Shown one piece after another: positions 1 through 5,444 of a DNA stretch of 5,491 bases. Each line of letters opens with the position of its first letter. Position 1 is the first letter of the stretch. The DNA is taken from contig JAENWE010000408.1 of NCBI GenBank assembly GCA_016650185.1, forward strand, positions 1 through 5,491, read 5' to 3'. The translations under genes and the position numbers were made by a program. The notes under the pieces are model-generated. The model did not search any database. It was not told the origin of the DNA and worked only from the letters and a program-made list of their open reading frames with translations. The DNA is from Vicinamibacteria bacterium (GTDB lineage Bacteria; Acidobacteriota; Vicinamibacteria; Fen-336; JAGNNV01).

Positions 1-45
1 AGCCAGGGAAGCGGAGGCGAATTCACTTCGCCGGAGCGACGGGGT

Positions 46-89
46 CTGGGGGCTGAGCACACCAACGAAGGGCGGTCTGCGGCCCCCAG
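46..89. other. Inverted repeat upstream of the nitrilase-family gene
   Basis: CTGGGGGC at 46-53 pairs perfectly with GCCCCCAG at 82-89. The stem can extend inward by a G-T and a G-C pair, leaving a loop of about 24 nt. It ends 17 nt before the GTG start of the next gene. There is no T-run after either arm, so it is not a standard intrinsic terminator. It could be a 5' leader structure, the tail of an upstream transcript, or chance in GC-rich DNA. The rest of 1-105 shows nothing definite. One frame is open from the window edge to tandem stops TAA-TAG at 91-96, which might be the end of an upstream gene, but about 30 codons are too few to call. Confidence 0.25.
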
Positions 90-94
90 CTAAT

Positions 95-99
95 AGGAG
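95..99 (+). promoter_or_regulatory. Shine-Dalgarno site fixing a GTG start
   Basis: AGGAG lies 6 nt before the GTG at 106-108. This good core and spacing support GTG as the start of the nitrilase-family gene. The protein also begins right there with the family's typical first beta strand (VVAAVCQM). Confidence 0.7.
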
Positions 100-105
100 C
101 TCAAA

Positions 106-918
106 GTGAGTCAAAGAAGCGTGGTGGCCGCGGTCTGCCAAATGCGATCCGGCGAAGACGTCACCCGGAATCTGCAGTCGGCGGAGACTCTGGTCCGAGA
201 CGCGGCCCGGGCGGGCGCTTCCTTCGTCGCCCTCCCCGAGTGCATGGTCTTTCTGAAGTCTGAAGGCGAGCGGTCCCCGGAAGCCCAAAGCATCGCCGGG
301 CCCTGGACGAAGAAATTTGCGGGCCTCGCCCGCGAGCTCAAGATAACCATTCTGATGGGGTCTTTCCCGGAAGCCGCCGACGAGGCAGGACGGCCCTACA
401 ACACGACTCTCCTCCTTGGACCAACGGGCGAACGAGTCGCCGCCTATCGAAAAATGCACCTGTTCGACATCGACCTGCCCGGCCTGGAACATCTCAAGGA
501 ATCCAGAGCGACCACGCCCGGGACGGAGGTCGTGGTGGCGGATGCGGGCTTCGCTAAACTCGGACTCTCCATCTGCTACGACTTGCGCTTCCCCGAACTG
601 TACCGGGCCTTGTCCGCTCAGGGGGCCGAGGTCTTGCTCGTGCCGTCCGCTTTCACCGACCGCACCGGTCGCGACCACTGGGAAGTTCTCCTGCGAGCCC
701 GCGCCATCGAGAACCTCTGCTATGTCATGGCGCCGGCGCAGTGGGGCCGGCACAGCGCGAATCGCGCCAGCTACGGCCACGCCATGGTCGTGGATCCTTG
801 GGGGGCGGTCCTGGCGCAGGTTCCAGACGGCGAGGGCTTCGCTCTGGCCGTTCTCGATTTCGACCGACTGCACCGCCTGCGGGCCGAGCTGCCGGCGCTG
901 CGGGCGAAGAAGCTGTAG
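106..918 (+). CDS. Carbon-nitrogen hydrolase, Nit1-like (possible deaminated-glutathione amidase)
   Basis: This is a 270-residue cytosolic amidohydrolase of the nitrilase superfamily, with no signal peptide. The catalytic triad is visible: Glu45 in LPECMVF, Lys116 in YRKMHLFDID, and nucleophile Cys157 in LSICYDLRFPELYR. LKESRATTPG (130-139) and the GHAMVVDPWG block (224-233) are also typical. The MHLFDID and CYDLRFPELYR stretches place it in the Nit1/Nit2-type branch rather than with true nitrilases. Nit1 enzymes hydrolyse deaminated glutathione, a side product of transaminases, so metabolite repair is the best guess. Nit2-like omega-amidase or an untested amide is also possible. Length matches the family (about 260-280). 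It starts with GTG behind a good ribosome site. It heads a tight plus-strand run: a 35-codon remnant begins 15 nt after its stop in the same frame, and an FMN oxidase gene follows. Family assignment is firm; substrate is inferred. Confidence 0.93.
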   Translation: MSQRSVVAAVCQMRSGEDVTRNLQSAETLVRDAARAGASFVALPECMVFLKSEGERSPEAQSIAGPWTKKFAGLARELKITILMGSFPEAADEAGRPYNTTLLLGPTGERVAAYRKMHLFDIDLPGLEHLKESRATTPGTEVVVADAGFAKLGLSICYDLRFPELYRALSAQGAEVLLVPSAFTDRTGRDHWEVLLRARAIENLCYVMAPAQWGRHSANRASYGHAMVVDPWGAVLAQVPDGEGFALAVLDFDRLHRLRAELPALRAKKL

Positions 919-933
919 GCGAGGTGGACATCG

Positions 934-1041
934 ATGAGCTGGATTGACGTCGTCGACGATGAAGCCGCCTACTATGCTTACGTCAATCGGATCGCCGATG
1001 GCCTGGGGGTTGCGGTTGAGCCCTGGGTCGGCGACACATAG
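934..1041 (+). pseudogene. Short ORF: probable remnant of an AhpD/carboxymuconolactone-decarboxylase-like peroxidase
   Basis: This 35-codon ORF has a plausible ribosome site (GAGGTGG at 921-927, 6 nt spacing) and sits 15 nt after the nitrilase-family gene and 8 nt before the FMN oxidase gene. The second half, YYAYVNRIADGLGVAVEP, resembles the C-terminal helix of peroxidase-related AhpD/CMD proteins, which commonly read like FNFVNRLADGLGVELE. The first residues, MSWIDVVDDEAA, resemble the usual N-terminus of the same family. The middle, with the CxxC/His active site of a protein of about 180 residues, is absent. The simplest reading is an in-frame internal deletion that kept start and stop. 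It might still be translated as a small acidic peptide and couple translation to the next gene. Alternatives are an assembly collapse or a genuine small protein of unknown role. Similarity is judged from memory of the family, not from an alignment. Confidence 0.5.
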
Positions 1042-1049
1042 GCTGAGCC

Positions 1050-2231
1050 ATGGCCCGCAACCTCGCCCCCCCCCATGTTCTGAACGTCGGCGACCTCCGC
1101 CGTCTGGCCAGGAACCATCTTCCGCGGATGGCCTTCGACTACATCGACGGCGGAGCCGACCGTGAGATCACTCTCCGCGAGAACTGCGCGGCCTTCGATC
1201 AGGTGTTGTTTCGTCCGCGCTGCGCCGTGGCTACGCCGACGTGCGATCTCAAGACCACCGTTCTCGGGACCACCCTGGATCTGCCGTTTGCGCTGGCGCC
1301 GGTGGGCAGCAGCCGCATGTTCCATCCGCGCGGCGAAGAGGCGGCGGCTCGAGCGGCGGGGAGAGCGGGCACGGCCTACACCCTCTCCACCCTTTCGGGT
1401 TGCCGCCTCGAGGACGTGAAGGCGGCCACCCGCGGCCCAGCCTGGTATCAGTTGTATCTCGTCGGCGGGCACGACGTGGCTCGGGCCGCAATGGATCGAG
1501 CCCAATCCGCGGGATACACCGCGCTCTTCGTCACCATGGACACGGCGGTGGCGGGGATGCGCGAACGTGACCCGCGCAACGGCACGAAGGAACTCCTCTC
1601 CGGAAATCCCTTCACCATGCTTCCGTTCCTTCCGCAGATCCTTGCTCGCCCGCGCTGGCTCGCCGCCTGGTGGCGCGACGGTGGCCTCATGAACTTCCCG
1701 AACATCGTCCTGCCCGACGGCCCCATGGGCTACGCCGATGTCAGCGCCGCTCTCGAGCAGGCCCCCGTGTCATGGGCGGACCTGGCTTGGATCCGCGAAG
1801 CCTGGAAGGGCCCAATCGTGGTGAAGGGCGTTCACGTCGGCGACGACGCTCGCCGCGCGGTGGACGAGGGCGCCGACGCCATCGTGGTCTCGAACCATGG
1901 CGCGCGGCAGCTGGACACGGTGGCGCCCACCATAAGAGTGTTGCCCGAGATCGTCGCCGCGGCCAAGGGTCAGGTCGAAGTCCTCATGGACGGCGGAATT
2001 CGGTCCGGGAGCGATGTGGTGAAAGCACTCTGCCTCGGCGCCCGCGCCGTCCTCATCGGCCGGGCCTACGCCTACGGCCTGGCGGCGGGCGGCGAAGCCG
2101 GGGTCACGCGAGCGATCGACATCCTGCGCGCCGACATCGTGAGGACGCTCAAGCTGCTCGGATGCGATGCGACGGTCAGGCTGGATCGATCGTTCGTGGA
2201 CGTACCGTCGGGGTGGCTGACCCGGGCCTGA
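1050..2231 (+). CDS. FMN-dependent alpha-hydroxy-acid oxidase/dehydrogenase
   Basis: This 393-residue TIM-barrel flavoenzyme belongs to the glycolate oxidase / L-lactate dehydrogenase family and oxidises an L-2-hydroxy acid to the 2-keto acid. Expected residues are present: Tyr31 in FDYIDGGADRE, Tyr136 in WYQLY, Asp164 in TMDT, Arg171 in RERDPRN, Lys259 in IVVKGV, catalytic His283 and Arg286 in SNHGARQLD, and the FMN-phosphate loop DGGIRSGSDV (314-323) with GARAVLIGR (330-338). The stretch at about 186-215 is rich in Trp, Leu and Pro and may touch the membrane, as the equivalent loop does in some members. No signal peptide is seen. Substrate and electron acceptor (oxygen or quinone) cannot be read from sequence. 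It starts at ATG 1050 with only a weak ribosome site, so translational coupling to the short ORF 8 nt upstream is likely. A run of nine C lies at codons 6-9. Its stop is 24 nt from the convergent FkbM gene. Confidence 0.93.
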   Translation: MARNLAPPHVLNVGDLRRLARNHLPRMAFDYIDGGADREITLRENCAAFDQVLFRPRCAVATPTCDLKTTVLGTTLDLPFALAPVGSSRMFHPRGEEAAARAAGRAGTAYTLSTLSGCRLEDVKAATRGPAWYQLYLVGGHDVARAAMDRAQSAGYTALFVTMDTAVAGMRERDPRNGTKELLSGNPFTMLPFLPQILARPRWLAAWWRDGGLMNFPNIVLPDGPMGYADVSAALEQAPVSWADLAWIREAWKGPIVVKGVHVGDDARRAVDEGADAIVVSNHGARQLDTVAPTIRVLPEIVAAAKGQVEVLMDGGIRSGSDVVKALCLGARAVLIGRAYAYGLAAGGEAGVTRAIDILRADIVRTLKLLGCDATVRLDRSFVDVPSGWLTRA

Positions 2232-2255
2232 TGGGCGAAGACGCGGCGGCGGAAG

Positions 2256-2987
2256 CTAGTCGGGCGTGAAGTACCAGTTCGACTGGTCGTACTTGAGGTA
2301 CCGCTCGATGCGGTGATACCCGTGCTTCTTGAAATAGGAGAGTATCGCTTCACGGTTCTTGACTTTCGACTCGATGCAGACCAACAGGGGGCGGAAACGC
2401 TCGATATCAAAGCCGGCCAGGGCGGGCACCTCGGCTCCCTCGATATCCATGGACAGGAAGTCCACGTGTTTGATTCCGTTGTCGTCAAGGGCCTTCGTGA
2501 GCGTGATGGTGGGTACCATGATCGTCCTGGACGCGACGGGTTTCCCGGCGGGGCCGACGAGGGGCTGTTCCACGGCCGAGATATCGGTCAGGTCCACTCG
2601 GAAGAACGGCTTGATGGCGCCGGCCTTGTCTGTGACCACGTAGTTGAGAAACTTGCTCGCGGGCCGGTGGCGCTTCCATCCAGGAGCCATCTCGTCCAGC
2701 GCGTCAATGCCGATGCCGGACCATCCGAGGTGATGCTCGAGGTAGTAGGTGTTGCTCGCCTGGATCGGCTGCCAACAGCCCACATCGAGGAAGACTCCTT
2801 CCCGGCGATCCTGGAAAAAGTCACGAATGATGAGCTCTTCCTTGTCTCGCGAGTACCGGTTCTGCTCCGTACCCACGATGTCTCTCCGGACCGCGCGATC
2901 CGGCTGGGCAAAGGCGCTGCTGGCGCCGAGTAGAAGGAGAACGCGGGCGACCCAAAGGGCCCCGAGACTGCGAGTCGGTTGGAACAT
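2256..2987 (-). CDS. FkbM-family SAM-dependent methyltransferase with N-terminal signal peptide
   Basis: This 243-residue protein has a Rossmann-type methyltransferase domain of the FkbM family. Motifs are YSRDKEELIIRDFF (45-58), SAM-binding VFLDVGCWQP (65-74), SGIGIDAL (90-97, whose Asp would bind the ribose) and VDFLSMDIEGAE (175-186). FkbM proteins are usually O-methyltransferases acting on sugars or polyketides; the substrate here is unknown. The frame is open further upstream to ATG 3071, but I chose ATG 2987. From there the protein begins with basic residues, a hydrophobic stretch (ALWVARVLLLLGASS) and an AFA-Q cleavage-like site near residue 27, a classic Sec signal; the longer form would bury it. 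No good ribosome site is seen before 2987. Export is odd for an enzyme needing cytosolic SAM, so the segment might instead be an uncleaved anchor. It lies 105 nt downstream of hemW on the same strand, possibly co-transcribed. Confidence 0.85.
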   Translation of the reverse strand: MFQPTRSLGALWVARVLLLLGASSAFAQPDRAVRRDIVGTEQNRYSRDKEELIIRDFFQDRREGVFLDVGCWQPIQASNTYYLEHHLGWSGIGIDALDEMAPGWKRHRPASKFLNYVVTDKAGAIKPFFRVDLTDISAVEQPLVGPAGKPVASRTIMVPTITLTKALDDNGIKHVDFLSMDIEGAEVPALAGFDIERFRPLLVCIESKVKNREAILSYFKKHGYHRIERYLKYDQSNWYFTPD

Positions 2988-3071
2988 GGAGGGGTAATGT
3001 ACTCCGAGACCGCCGAAGCCCGAAAAGGCGGGGCTGCTCCTCGCTGCCCCTTGTCGAAGGGGTCGCACCAA

Positions 3072-3092
3072 CCGCGCGACGGGCGCGCGCGG
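3072..3092 (-). terminator. GC-rich hairpin directly after the hemW stop
   Basis: CCGCGCG at 3072-3078 pairs with CGCGCGG at 3086-3092 around a 7-nt loop, starting at the first base after the hemW stop on the minus strand. No U-tract follows, so it is at best a weak or Rho-assisted terminator, or an mRNA-stabilising hairpin between hemW and the FkbM gene. Two smaller stems follow in the same spacer: CCCCTT/AAGGGG at 3047-3062 with a 4-nt loop, and AGCCC/GGGCT at 3017-3035. Confidence 0.3.
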
Positions 3093-4238
3093 CTACACCA
3101 GAGCGCTCAGGACTTCGCTTGACATCAAGACGCCGCGCCTGGTCAGTCGGACCGCATGTTCGTCCACGTCGAGCAAACCGGCGGCGACGCTGGGCCGCAT
3201 CGAGTCGCCAAACTCGTCGACAACATCGACGCCGTGTCGGGCCCGGAAGGTCGCCCGGTCGATGCCCCGGCGGACCCGCAGGCCCGTCATCACTGCGTCT
3301 TCGAGGCGGTCCCGGCGGGACAATGCCTTCTCCCCCGCCCTTGCCCCGCCGCTTTTCTCCATCGCGGAGCAATAGCGACCAAACGTCGGCTCGTTCCAGT
3401 AGCGCACGCCGTGGTCGAAGCCGTGAGCGGACATGCCGAAGGCGTGGAACGGTCCATCGTCCCAGTACTTCAGGTTGTGCCGCGACTCGAAACCGGGCCG
3501 AGCGAAGTTCGAGATCTCATAGCCTCGGATCCCCTCATCGGCCATGAGATCTTCGGCCTGGTTGAAGAGGTCAGCGACAAGATCGTCGTTCGGAAGATGC
3601 AGCGTGCCCTCCTTCGCTCGATGCGCCACGGCGGTCTTGCCGTCTGTTTCGAGAACGTACACTGAGACGTGATCGGGGCCGAGGTCGAGGAGCCGGCGCA
3701 GGCTGGAAAGAAACCGATCTCGCGTCTCGCCGGGCCAGCCGAGGATCAGGTCCATCGAGACATTCGTGAAGCCGGCCGCGCGAGCCGCGCGAACGCAGAT
3801 CGCGGAGTCATCACCAGAGTGATCGCGGAACATCTCTCGCAGAACAGCATCGTCGAACGACTGAACACCCAGGCTGAGGCGGTTCACCCCGATTTCAAGC
3901 AGATCCGAAAAACCGCGCTCGTCGAGATCCTTTGGATTCGCCTCGAGGGTGATCTCCGCGCCCGATGCAAGGGCATATCTCGCCTTGATCGCGCGAATCA
4001 CTTCATCGATCTCCCGTGCTGGCACAAGGGACGGAGTGCCCCCTCCGAAGTAGAGAGTGTCCGCTTCCCCGCCCGCTGAGGCGCCAATTTCGCTCGACAG
4101 CGCTCTCAGATACCGGTCTCTACGCCCGTCCGTGGGCCGGCCCGGATCGATCGCAAAATGGCAATACGCGCACTTCTGCGCGCAAAAGGGAATGTGGACA
4201 TACACCCCAAGCGGCCGCTCGACACGGGGCGCCGTCAT
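3093..4238 (-). CDS. hemW: Radical SAM heme chaperone HemW (formerly HemN-like coproporphyrinogen oxidase)
   Basis: This 381-residue radical SAM protein is thought to bind heme and deliver it to target proteins such as respiratory enzymes. The iron-sulfur motif is HIPFCAQKCAYCHF, with Cys19, Cys23 and Cys26 in CX3CX2C spacing. The Cys two residues after the third cysteine, typical of true HemN, is absent, which favours HemW. Other blocks are YFGGGTPSLV (63-72), LEANPKDL (98-105), GVNRLSLGVQSF (117-128), DLILGWPGET (163-172) and YEISNFARPGFESRHNLKYW (240-259), followed by the HemW C-terminal domain ending in a winged-helix-like LTRRGVLMSSEV. Length fits the family (about 375-400). Conserved sequence begins only at residue 10, so ATG 4238 is reasonable, but there is no clear ribosome site and the ATG lies in a repeat-like string. 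Downstream is the FkbM gene. Upstream is a 414-nt repeat-rich spacer, so its promoter must lie in or beyond repeats. Confidence 0.94.
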   Translation of the reverse strand: MTAPRVERPLGVYVHIPFCAQKCAYCHFAIDPGRPTDGRRDRYLRALSSEIGASAGGEADTLYFGGGTPSLVPAREIDEVIRAIKARYALASGAEITLEANPKDLDERGFSDLLEIGVNRLSLGVQSFDDAVLREMFRDHSGDDSAICVRAARAAGFTNVSMDLILGWPGETRDRFLSSLRRLLDLGPDHVSVYVLETDGKTAVAHRAKEGTLHLPNDDLVADLFNQAEDLMADEGIRGYEISNFARPGFESRHNLKYWDDGPFHAFGMSAHGFDHGVRYWNEPTFGRYCSAMEKSGGARAGEKALSRRDRLEDAVMTGLRVRRGIDRATFRARHGVDVVDEFGDSMRPSVAAGLLDVDEHAVRLTRRGVLMSSEVLSALV

Positions 4239-4378
4239 GGCGCGTCAGTCCACGACAGCACTTCGGGTCCTTGCTGAGAAACCCGGCCTTTCCCGTCACT
4301 GCGAGTCGCTTCACGGGCTACGTCCGTGACTTTGGGGAGAAACCCACCGTCATCGCGAAGGACCCGGAGTTCCGCCAT

Positions 4379-4420
4379 GGACTGAAGCGATCTCGGTGGG
4401 TTGCGAGATTGCTTCAGTCC
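4379..4420. repeat. Long palindromic hairpin, 17-bp arms
   Basis: Arms at 4379-4395 and 4404-4420 pair along 17 bp with a single G-T wobble, around an 8-nt loop (GTGGGTTG). Each arm contains a CGAGAT(T/C)GCTTCAGTCC-type sequence, reminiscent of the GATTGCTTC-containing repeats found between genes in diverse bacteria. There is no T-run, so a transcription terminator is less likely than a palindromic repeat unit. As RNA it would form a strong hairpin in the leader of hemW or the 3' end of the DnaC-like gene's transcript. Confidence 0.8.
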
Positions 4421-4513
4421 GCGAAAACAGGACGGGTCCCTGCTGAGGACGACGGTCGAAAACGCCACATATTGGGCACTTTTCGGAATGGCGGCGTCCT
4501 CCCAAATAGTCAC

Positions 4514-4528
4514 GGACGGAGTCCGTCC
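4514..4528. repeat. Short palindrome, unit B copy 1
   Basis: GGACGGA and TCCGTCC flank a single central G, a near-perfect 15-nt palindrome. The 13-mer GGACGGAGTCCGT is repeated exactly at 4570-4582, 56 nt downstream. Confidence 0.7.
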
Positions 4529-4569
4529 ACGGCTCGCAATGACGGTCGGGGTTTCTCTCGAACAGGCAG

Positions 4570-4582
4570 GGACGGAGTCCGT
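4570..4582. repeat. Short palindrome, unit B copy 2
   Basis: This is an exact second copy of GGACGGAGTCCGT; its core ACGGA-G-TCCGT is a palindrome. It lies just before the 12-bp inverted repeat at 4590-4662. Confidence 0.7.
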
Positions 4583-4589
4583 GATTGAA

Positions 4590-4662
4590 CTCGCGCTGAC
4601 GACGGGGGCGTCTTCGAAGAGGAACGACCGTTTGTCTGCGCGCGCGGAGGCGTCAGCGCGAG
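4590..4662. repeat. Inverted repeat overlapping the stop codon of the DnaC-like gene
   Basis: CTCGCGCTGACG at 4590-4601 is the exact reverse complement of 4651-4662, giving 12-bp arms around a 49-nt spacer. The spacer holds a further perfect 10-nt palindrome (TCTTCGAAGA, 4611-4620). The right arm contains the TGA stop (4653-4655, minus strand) and last codons of the DnaC-like gene. The arm sequence resembles the unit A repeat, so repeat DNA seems to have supplied the gene's present stop. Confidence 0.65.
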
Positions 4663-5444
4663 GAAGTCGGAGCATCGAGGGCGCCGCTCTGGTTGTAGTG
4701 CTGGCGGTGCACGCGATGATCGGTGCCCTTCATGCGAACCACCACGCACATCTCCATCAGCCGTGAGCGCAGCCGGTTCCCGATCCGCTCGACCAGAAAT
4801 TCGCGATCGGAGGCGTCACCGCCCGCCTGGTCGAGACGGCGGATCTCGGAAGCGTCTTTGTCCTCGAAGTTCGTCGTGATGATCGAGGGCCGCTGGTGGA
4901 CGTACCTCTGATTGAGGATGTAGAAAAGGGTGTCGTTCATCCAGTCGGTCATCTTCCAGGCCCCGAGGTCGTCGAGGACCAGGATATCGGTATTGATGAT
5001 GGGGGCCAGGACCTCGGTCTCGGTCATGCGCACATCAGGGTTGTAAGACGACCGGATTTCCCGCATCAGTTCATGGAAGTCCCAGAACTGACCGCGCAGC
5101 TTCTTGGTCTCCGCCAGTTCTCTCAGGACTGCGACCGCAAGATGGGTCTTGCCGATGCCGTTCGAGCCGGTGAAGAGCAAGCCAAGACCGGCCGACACGC
5201 CGGTGTGAGGGAAACCCGCGGCGAAGCTCACCGCCTTCTCCCAGGCCGCCCGCATCTGCGGCGACGAGGCGCTTTCGAAGTTCGCCAGAGTGCACACGCG
5301 ATAGCGGGCCGGAACGCGGAGACGCTCGAACACATCGGGACCCCTGGCGCCTGAGGCTCGACAGGCGCAGGTTCGGGCGAAGTCGCGGTCGTCCTTGACC
5401 ACGATCTCGAAGCCCGTACCGCCGCAGATGGCGCAATCCGACAT
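4653..5444 (-). CDS. DnaC/DnaI-like AAA+ ATPase (replicative helicase loader type) with N-terminal cysteine cluster
   Basis: This 263-residue protein has an N-terminal putative zinc site (CAICGGTG with Cys4 and Cys7; CAC with Cys27 and Cys29) followed by an AAA+ domain. Walker A is GSNGIGKT (93-100), Walker B ILVLDDLG (154-161) and sensor 1 ITTNFE (189-194); arginine-rich RIGNRLRSRLMEMC (220-233) matches the DnaC/IstB family end block. Members load the replicative helicase onto DNA; IstB relatives help IS21 transposition, but no istA-like gene or IS ends are visible, and the cysteine cluster fits the DnaC/DnaI side. The ATG at 5444 directly precedes the cysteine cluster, although no clear ribosome site is seen. 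The frame stays open to the window edge without another ATG, GTG or TTG. Another frame upstream ends in tandem TGA-TAA (5460-5455), possibly the tail of a preceding gene. The last residues lie in repeat-like DNA. Confidence 0.88.
   Translation of the reverse strand: MSDCAICGGTGFEIVVKDDRDFARTCACRASGARGPDVFERLRVPARYRVCTLANFESASSPQMRAAWEKAVSFAAGFPHTGVSAGLGLLFTGSNGIGKTHLAVAVLRELAETKKLRGQFWDFHELMREIRSSYNPDVRMTETEVLAPIINTDILVLDDLGAWKMTDWMNDTLFYILNQRYVHQRPSIITTNFEDKDASEIRRLDQAGGDASDREFLVERIGNRLRSRLMEMCVVVRMKGTDHRVHRQHYNQSGALDAPTSSR

Larger units (their letters stand above)
4239..4652. repeat. Repeat-rich intergenic island (no credible gene)
   Basis: This 414-nt spacer between two minus-strand genes is built from short degenerate repeats. 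Unit A resembles CTCGCAATGACGG, often followed by GGGTTTCTC. Copies read: plus strand at 4533-4557 and (degraded) 4590-4608; minus strand at 4276-4305, 4337-4360 and (degraded) 4651-4662. Unit B, GGACGGAGTCCGT, occurs at 4514-4526 and 4570-4582. Unit C, GGGTCCYTGCTGAGRA, occurs at 4265-4280 and 4434-4449, with a partial inverted copy near 4356-4366. A TCACGG/CCGTGA stem lies at 4311-4329. Open frames across it on both strands lack recognisable protein features and coincide with the repeats. It looks like a cluster of REP-like or miniature mobile repeats of the kind scattered between genes in many bacteria. Any promoter for hemW is not recognisable here. Confidence 0.75.

Noticed and set aside
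934..1041. RiPP precursor peptide next to a flavin enzyme (mycofactocin-like MftA/MftD pair)
   Set aside because: The peptide lacks the mycofactocin C-terminal motif (CGVY-type) and any Cys. No radical SAM MftC or MftB-like gene is adjacent, and its sequence fits a CMD/AhpD tail better.
2232..2255. Shared bidirectional terminator between the two convergent genes
   Set aside because: The 24-nt gap has no strong hairpin and no T-run on either strand.
2313..2933. 206-codon open frame on the plus strand opposite the FkbM gene
   Set aside because: The minus-strand frame carries clear methyltransferase motifs. The plus-strand product has no family features and is the antisense shadow of a GC-rich gene.
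2988..3071. Longer start for the FkbM gene at ATG 3071
   Set aside because: It would add 28 low-conservation residues before a clear signal peptide and would run over the small hairpins in the hemW-FkbM spacer.
3093..4238. True coproporphyrinogen III dehydrogenase HemN
   Set aside because: The CX3CX2C motif is followed by His-Phe without the nearby fourth Cys of HemN, and the length and C-terminal blocks match HemW.
4239..4652. CRISPR array or tandem regulatory array
   Set aside because: Repeat units are degenerate, occur in both orientations and have irregular spacing, with no uniform spacers and no cas genes.
4235..4766. Several open frames of 60-190 codons crossing the repeat island on both strands
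   Set aside because: They have no recognisable domain and no convincing ribosome site, and their codons follow the palindromic repeats. Openness is expected in GC-rich repeat DNA.
4653..5444. IstB of an IS21-type insertion sequence
   Set aside because: There is no istA-like gene on either side within the window and no IS ends. The N-terminal cysteine cluster fits a DnaC/DnaI-type loader instead, although the left partner could lie outside the window.
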